DNA of 64,000 bases, taken from the NCBI RefSeq assembly GCF_023824195.1, contig NZ_CP085442.1:3014001-3078000 (forward strand), in the 5' to 3' direction. A program made the translations under genes and the position numbers. This stretch comes from Priestia megaterium. GTDB lineage: Bacteria > Bacillota > Bacilli > Bacillales > Bacillaceae_H. Numbering within the stretch: position 1 is the first letter of the stretch; each line of letters starts with the position of its first letter. The notes below the pieces were generated by a model, which worked only from the letters and a program-made list of their open reading frames with translations, had not been told where the DNA came from and did no database searches. Positions 60,315-64,000 of this stretch are shown here, one piece after another.

Positions 60315-60344
60315 AAAAGAAGCCTTCTTTGAAGGCTTCTTTTC
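60315..60344 (-). terminator. terminator of the 57-residue gene
   Basis: The stem AAAAGAAGCCTTC / GAAGGCTTCTTTT with a 3-nt loop and A/T-runs, 11 bp from the small gene's stop. Confidence 0.85.
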
Positions 60345-60354
60345 TAGGTGTTTT

Positions 60355-60528
60355 TTATTGTTCGCCGCTGCGCTGCAAGCGATTCTCAATAAATAGGCGC
60401 TCAACAAATTTATTTAGCTGGGCTTGATACAAACGGCGCTCATCTAGCGTTTTTGCGTCTTGTATTTGCTGTTTAAAGCGTTTGATTTGCTGTCTTTGTT
60501 CAACCGTTACATGATGAGAAAGAAGCAT
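60355..60528 (-). CDS. 57-residue basic helical protein
   Basis: A small ORF with a strong RBS (GGAGGGGG, 3-4 nt spacing) before ATG. The product begins MLLSHHVTVEQRQQIKRF and is rich in Gln, Arg and Lys, with a heptad-like helical pattern and no membrane segment. A terminator lies 11 bp after its stop. I do not recognise the family. Good RBS plus own terminator argue for a real gene. Confidence 0.65.
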   Translation of the reverse strand: MLLSHHVTVEQRQQIKRFKQQIQDAKTLDERRLYQAQLNKFVERLFIENRLQRSGEQ

Positions 60529-60621
60529 AGGTCCCCCTCCATTTCACTAACGTTTGAATTAAGTAAACCAAGGTTTACCAAAACAAACAACAAACCTGTT
60601 AGCTTCCCTTACATAAATTTT

Positions 60622-60903
60622 TTACTCAGCCTCTTTAGCCCCAACTAATGCTAAACCTGGACCGTACGGCGTTGTATGAACATCTAACATTAATTCATTT
60701 GTATAAGGCACAATAGAAGCTTCCATTGCTACTTGTACTCCGTCGACTTCATACATTTCATCATTTTCAAAAGGCTCTTCAAAAGCTAACCCAATATTAG
60801 GGATTTCACAGCTAATTCCTTTGAAATACAAGCGAATTCCTGTTATCTCCTGCTCTTCAAGTATATTGTTAATTAATTGTTTTGCTTCTGGTGTAATATG
60901 CAT
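60622..60903 (-). CDS. HesB/IscA-like protein lacking the usual cysteines
   Basis: A 93-residue protein with the HesB-like start MHITPEAKQLINNIL and the beta-rich body of A-type iron-sulfur carriers. Only one Cys (ISCEIPN) remains, in place of the three of IscA/SufA, so cluster transfer in the usual way is unlikely. B. subtilis has comparable short HesB-like proteins of unknown role. RBS AGGAAGAAGG precedes the ATG. Confidence 0.75.
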   Translation of the reverse strand: MHITPEAKQLINNILEEQEITGIRLYFKGISCEIPNIGLAFEEPFENDEMYEVDGVQVAMEASIVPYTNELMLDVHTTPYGPGLALVGAKEAE

Positions 60904-61004
60904 GACTAACCCTTCTTCCTTTCAATACTCTTGCTCTATCCTATCATATCTTTAGAGTTTTTAAAGAGAAGAACTGCAATTTAAAAGCATTCTTAATTAT
61001 TATT

Positions 61005-61019
61005 TAATAATAATTATAA
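61005..61019 (+). promoter_or_regulatory. PerR-like box upstream of dps
   Basis: TAATAATAATTATAA differs from the PerR/Fur-family consensus TTATAATNATTATAA by one base. It is centred about 85 bp upstream of the Dps start, just before the -35 box. B. subtilis mrgA is PerR-controlled. AT-rich surroundings raise the chance of coincidence. Confidence 0.5.
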
Positions 61020-61026
61020 AAAAGTA

Positions 61027-61054
61027 TTGATTTTAATTTGATATTTGATATAAT
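61027..61054 (+). promoter_or_regulatory. dps promoter
   Basis: TTGATT and TATAAT with a 16-nt spacer lie 42 nt before the ATG. Confidence 0.6.
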
Positions 61055-61096
61055 ATAAACATAAGATAACAACAACTCATTAGGAGGCTATTAACT

Positions 61097-61549
61097 ATGA
61101 ATTTAGAAAACGTATTGAACCAACAAATTGCTGATTTTAACGTATTGTATACGAAGCTACATCGCTTTCACTGGTATGTAAAAGGGCCTCAATTTTTTAC
61201 GCTTCATGAAAAATTTGAAGAATTCTATAATGAGACGGCGGACTATATAGATGAATATGCAGAACGATTACTAGCCATTGGAGGAAGCCCAATTGCTACA
61301 ATGAAGCAATTTTTACAAGCAGCTACTCTTTCTGAAGATGGAAACGAGCAAACGAGTGAAGAAATGGTAGAAACCTTAATTAATGACTATATGCTACTTG
61401 TTAAAAACTTAAAAAATGCAGTTGAAAAAGCTGAAGCAGCACACGATCACGTAACAGCTGACTTATTCATTGGAACAATCGGCAACATTGAAAAACATAT
61501 TTGGATGCTAAAAGCTGCTTTACCTGTAAAAACATCCGTAAACGCATAA
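61097..61549 (+). CDS. dps: Dps/ferritin-like mini-ferritin
   Basis: A 150-residue Dps-family protein that oxidises and stores iron and shields DNA. The ferroxidase residues lie in the helix FHWYVKGPQFFTLHEKFEEFY (His, Asp/Glu) with a late TADYIDEYAERLLAIGGSP, giving the inter-subunit site of Dps dodecamers. The length is usual. B. subtilis has MrgA and Dps relatives; this may be either. RBS TTAGGAGGC precedes the ATG. A PerR-like box suggests peroxide control. Confidence 0.92.
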   Translation: MNLENVLNQQIADFNVLYTKLHRFHWYVKGPQFFTLHEKFEEFYNETADYIDEYAERLLAIGGSPIATMKQFLQAATLSEDGNEQTSEEMVETLINDYMLLVKNLKNAVEKAEAAHDHVTADLFIGTIGNIEKHIWMLKAALPVKTSVNA

Positions 61550-61574
61550 AAAGAGCCTAACCGGCTCTTTTTTA
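61548..61574. terminator. bidirectional terminator
   Basis: A 10-bp perfect stem (AAAAAGAGCC / GGCTCTTTTT) with a 5-nt loop lies between dps and the opposing gene and includes the dps stop region. Confidence 0.85.
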
Positions 61575-62123
61575 CGTTTGTTGATTTACTTTTTTTTGTC
61601 TTTGCAGCCACATAAAAAAAGACATATCATCGTGAATGTCGTCTTCTAGCACAGCCTTATAGACATGATCACTCGTATAATAGCGATTATATCCGCTTTG
61701 CTGCATGAAAAATAAAATGCATTCCCGCTTCTTTTCAGTGAGAAGTGATTTTAATAACTCTTGTTTCTCAACTTTGTCCTTCACGATATTTTCTGGAAGC
61801 ACGGAAATATCAAGCTTCCACTCTTCTCCCTTCTGAATCATATACACACTCCACTGATACTTATCTTTTTCATTAGCAAATATCATCTTATAAGGGTTAA
61901 AACGCTTTGTAAGCTGATACCCCATGTGAAAAATAGATTCTTCATCCATTTCATCATTTCCTACGTAAAAATTAATGATGCGATTTGTCATGACATTTAA
62001 CTCAAAACTCTCCCCTGAGAGAGGACAACCATATTCTCTTAACAGATCCAATAAATGATTGGATACCACCAGTTGATTTGCTTCGTGCTTTAATTCACTT
62101 GAGTATGACAGCAGCTCATTCAT
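61572..62123 (-). CDS. uncharacterised 183-residue protein
   Basis: A soluble, mixed alpha/beta protein. TNRIINFYVGNDE and WKLDISVLPENI suggest a nucleotidyltransferase-like beta core (the D in KLDI could be a ligand), but I cannot place a family. RBS AGGGGAATC precedes the ATG. It is convergent with dps and stands alone. Function unknown. Confidence 0.65.
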   Translation of the reverse strand: MNELLSYSSELKHEANQLVVSNHLLDLLREYGCPLSGESFELNVMTNRIINFYVGNDEMDEESIFHMGYQLTKRFNPYKMIFANEKDKYQWSVYMIQKGEEWKLDISVLPENIVKDKVEKQELLKSLLTEKKRECILFFMQQSGYNRYYTSDHVYKAVLEDDIHDDMSFFMWLQRQKKVNQQT

Positions 62124-62332
62124 GTTTTTTGATTCCCCTATCTATAGATCGTGAATTGTTATTGATATTCGCTTTTTTTTCATAAAACCCTTTCACTTTT
62201 ACCTTTTAATTAAAATAACTAGATGTAAATTAAGTTATGTAGGGCAACATTTTATGAATAAATCAAGTTTGAGTATAAAACCTGAAGAATTTTAAAGACT
62301 ATAGTCGATACCGATTTTAAGGAGGACTTAGT

Positions 62333-62965
62333 ATGAATAATCACGAACTTCCTACAAACATGCAAACTGGAGCTGTACCCCCACAATTGAACCATGGAGG
62401 GCATGAACTATTTGACGTTCATGAAACACTTGCCGGCTCGATTAACGTAATGGATCAGTTTATGATGTTTAGGAAATATGTAAAAGAACAAGAGCTGCTT
62501 GATATCATTGATCGGCAATATCAGTTTATTTTAAATGAATATAATTTAATCGTAGAAGCTTTTTCTACTGGTCAAAAGCCGGTCGGTTCTACACATGTAT
62601 ATAACATGAAGCAGTCTCATACCTTTGTTTATGGCTTAAAGCCTTCGCAGCCTAAAAAGCCGAATCAGTCCGTTGAGGAAATTAATGAAAAAGGCATATC
62701 AGGTCATATGCTAGGTCTAGTTAAGTCTCAAGCATCTCTTTTAACCATGACCGCTTTAGAAATAACAAATCCTGTTGTTCGCCGAATATTCGGAGACAGT
62801 GTTCCTAATTGGATTGAAATGGCTTATGAAATTTCTCTTTATCAAAATAAACACCATTATTATCAAGTCCCGCAGCTTGCAAAAGAAGATATGCAGCAAA
62901 TGATCACAAGTTTTGCAAAAGCCACTGCCTCTCCTCAGATGCCTAATAACCATAAGCTGCATTAA
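62333..62965 (+). CDS. CotF-family spore coat protein
   Basis: A 210-residue protein of the CotF/coat family with a ferritin-like helical fold. DVHETLAGSINVMDQFMMFRKYVKEQELLDIIDRQYQFI and a later ITNPVVRRIFGDSVPNWIEMAYEI block are characteristic. It lacks a signal peptide and is presumably made in the mother cell during sporulation. RBS AAGGAGG precedes the ATG. I saw no clear sporulation promoter. Repeat copy E starts 1 nt after its stop. Confidence 0.85.
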   Translation: MNNHELPTNMQTGAVPPQLNHGGHELFDVHETLAGSINVMDQFMMFRKYVKEQELLDIIDRQYQFILNEYNLIVEAFSTGQKPVGSTHVYNMKQSHTFVYGLKPSQPKKPNQSVEEINEKGISGHMLGLVKSQASLLTMTALEITNPVVRRIFGDSVPNWIEMAYEISLYQNKHHYYQVPQLAKEDMQQMITSFAKATASPQMPNNHKLH

Positions 62966-62966
62966 T

Positions 62967-63244
62967 TAAAAAGAGGCTGGGACAAAAGTATTTTAATTAA
63001 AGGAAGATCCGAACGAATTTGATCCTTAATCAAGAACCAAATTCGTTCGGATTTTTTCATTGGTATGGTGAATATAGGTTTAATGTTAATATATTTAGAG
63101 TTGCTTCTAGCTGTTGATGGGAGGGAAAGCGTAGCCTTGCACGGAAATCAACAGCAGTGTAACCAAACGATCCATACTAGATCATTTACTCAGTTTATTC
63201 GTCTTTAGATTGTATTGATTTTGTTATGTTTCAATCTCGTTTTG
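62967..63244 (+). repeat. dispersed terminator-bearing element, copy E
   Basis: The only copy on the plus strand, again behind the stop of the upstream (here plus-strand) gene. It starts AAAAAGAGGCTGGGACAAAAG and ends in a TTATGTTTCAATCTC outer terminus. The hairpin is the longest of the five: ATCCGAACGAATTTG pairs with CAAATTCGTTCGGAT (63007-63052, 15 bp), followed by TTTTTT. The central module is reduced. Confidence 0.85.
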
Positions 63245-63249
63245 TGCAT

Positions 63250-63302
63250 ATATTTCAGAAAATGACAAAAAACTATGCATTTTGAATTATTTTCTGAATA
63301 TT
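63250..63302 (+). promoter_or_regulatory. two CodY-box-like motifs forming an inverted repeat
   Basis: TTCAGAAAAT (63254-63263) and ATTTTCTGAA (63289-63298) are inverted copies. Extended, the second matches the CodY motif AATTTTCWGAAAATT at about 13 of 15 positions and the first at about 12. They lie before a short transcription unit and the CorC gene. Inferred only. Confidence 0.4.
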
Positions 63303-63361
63303 TGTAGTATTTTGATTAATTATGTATTATAATACAATTAACTAATAGAAAGGAGTGAGAG

Positions 63362-63391
63362 ATGCATCATATATACTCGGATTACAGTTAA
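63362..63391 (+). CDS. possible 9-residue leader peptide in a short transcription unit
   Basis: AAAGGAGTGAG precedes ATG and a 9-codon frame (MHHIYSDYS) that ends right at AAAGGAGGTG, a second strong Shine-Dalgarno-like sequence with no long frame after it. A terminator (63515-63558) closes the region 90 bp before the CorC gene. It could be a leader, a small RNA or decay; there is no clear start after the second RBS. Confidence 0.3.
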   Translation: MHHIYSDYS

Positions 63392-63514
63392 AGGAGGTGT
63401 CATAACACGCTCGCAATACGTTTGCTAAAAGTCAGTTGAACTGTAGAACCGATATGTGATAGACCATGATGGTAAAGTTAAGATTAATTCCCCTAAATGA
63501 ACATGTAACATAAT

Positions 63515-63558
63515 AAACTGCTTCTTTTTCTTTTATAAAGATAGAAGCAGTTTTTTTA
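63515..63558 (+). terminator. terminator of the short unit upstream of corC
   Basis: The stem AAACTGCTTCT / AGAAGCAGTTT with a 17-nt loop is followed by seven Ts. Confidence 0.75.
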
Positions 63559-63648
63559 TGTGCGTTTTTCTTTTCCGGATTTAATACATGTTTTCTCCAC
63601 TTTGGCTAACACTTAAGATATACATTTACGTACAAGGTGGTGAATTTG

Positions 63649-64000
63649 ATGATCGCCGTAAAATTACTATTAGTCGCAGTTTTAATTGCATTAACTGCTT
63701 TTTTTGTAGCGACAGAATTCGCTATTGTAAAAGTAAGAAGTTCAAAAATCAACCAGCTTCTAGAAGAAGGAAATAAAAAAGCTGTATCTGCCAAACACGT
63801 TATTACGCATCTAGATGAATATCTATCCGCTTGTCAGCTTGGTATCACCATCACGGCTCTCGGGCTTGGTTGGCTTGGTGAACCGACGCTAGATCGGTTG
63901 CTTCACCCTCTTTTTACTACCTTCCATACGAATGAACCGCTTGCTGGTATTTTATCTTTTGTCATTGCATTTGTTGTTATTACTTTTTTACATGTTGTCT
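63649..64000 (+). CDS. CorC/HlyC-family (DUF21) membrane protein, partial
   Basis: The first 117 residues of a CNNM/CorC-type protein, running off the window end. The N-terminal helix [27 protein letters not shown] and [27 protein letters not shown] are the DUF21 hallmark. The full protein would carry CBS and CorC_HlyC domains and is linked to divalent cation (magnesium) efflux or to haemolysin homologues. RBS AAGGTGGTG precedes the ATG. Confidence 0.85.
   Translation, partial: MIAVKLLLVAVLIALTAFFVATEFAIVKVRSSKINQLLEEGNKKAVSAKHVITHLDEYLSACQLGITITALGLGWLGEPTLDRLLHPLFTTFHTNEPLAGILSFVIAFVVITFLHVV

Noticed and set aside
63395..63514. Mg (M-box) or Mn (yybP-ykoY) riboswitch before corC
   Set aside because: None of the conserved core blocks I know for these aptamers appear; only a terminator and short ORF are seen.

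Overview
The window looks like chromosome of a low-GC, endospore-forming Bacillaceae, most like Priestia (Bacillus) megaterium. The basis is strong AGGAGG ribosome binding sites, many short intrinsic terminators, several spore genes (GerP-family proteins, a CotF-type coat protein), and close relatives of Bacillus subtilis NrnB, NfrA1, MhqD, YocH, HxlAB and the YvrA-type BtuD. The species name is inferred from gene content. No rRNA, tRNA, CRISPR array, phage or transposase gene was seen.

Layout. 1-6,950: a dispersed repeat, an epoxide-hydrolase gene broken by one amber codon, small enzymes, an acyl-CoA dehydrogenase, a zinc-ribbon/YARHG membrane protein and a PAS-STAS protein. 6,950-9,600: a spore cluster with two GerPA/GerPF-family proteins, two Hsp20-fold proteins and a GerPC-like protein, led by a SigK-like promoter. 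9,600-14,000: btuD(CbiZ fusion)-btuC and cobQ, with a cobalamin riboswitch and a readable terminator/antiterminator. 14,000-19,400: permease, nitroreductase, SDR and nrnB. 19,900-26,100: a sugar-acid (KDG) regulon with HPS/PHI genes, a LacI-type repressor and two copies of its likely operator. 26,100-31,700: a carotenoid-tailoring operon with membrane proteins on either side. 31,980-37,930: a nickel transporter convergent with ureABCEFGD, which has GlnR/TnrA-like sites at its promoter. 37,970-45,100: a TrpD2-like protein, an NlpC/P60 pseudoenzyme, a YocH-like protein with a 12-residue repeat, nfrA1 and an envelope operon. 45,380-59,800: mhqD with its operator, a class A PBP, a flippase, an EamA/MocR pair, a DJ-1 protein, an ABC exporter, split CopC/CopD and a PGA hydrolase. 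59,800-64,000: two unlisted small genes, a HesB-like protein, a Dps with a PerR-like box, a CotF-like coat protein and the start of a CorC-family protein.

The most striking structure is a family of five dispersed elements (about 146-357 bp). They have inverted termini and a conserved rho-independent terminator hairpin. Each begins within about 5 nt of a stop codon, always with the terminator end facing the upstream gene. They look like portable transcription terminators. Other leads are the gerP-like/Hsp20 cluster, co-regulation of KDG catabolism with formaldehyde-type HPS/PHI enzymes, a catalytically dead NlpC/P60 protein, two MhqR-type operators, and several small ORFs.
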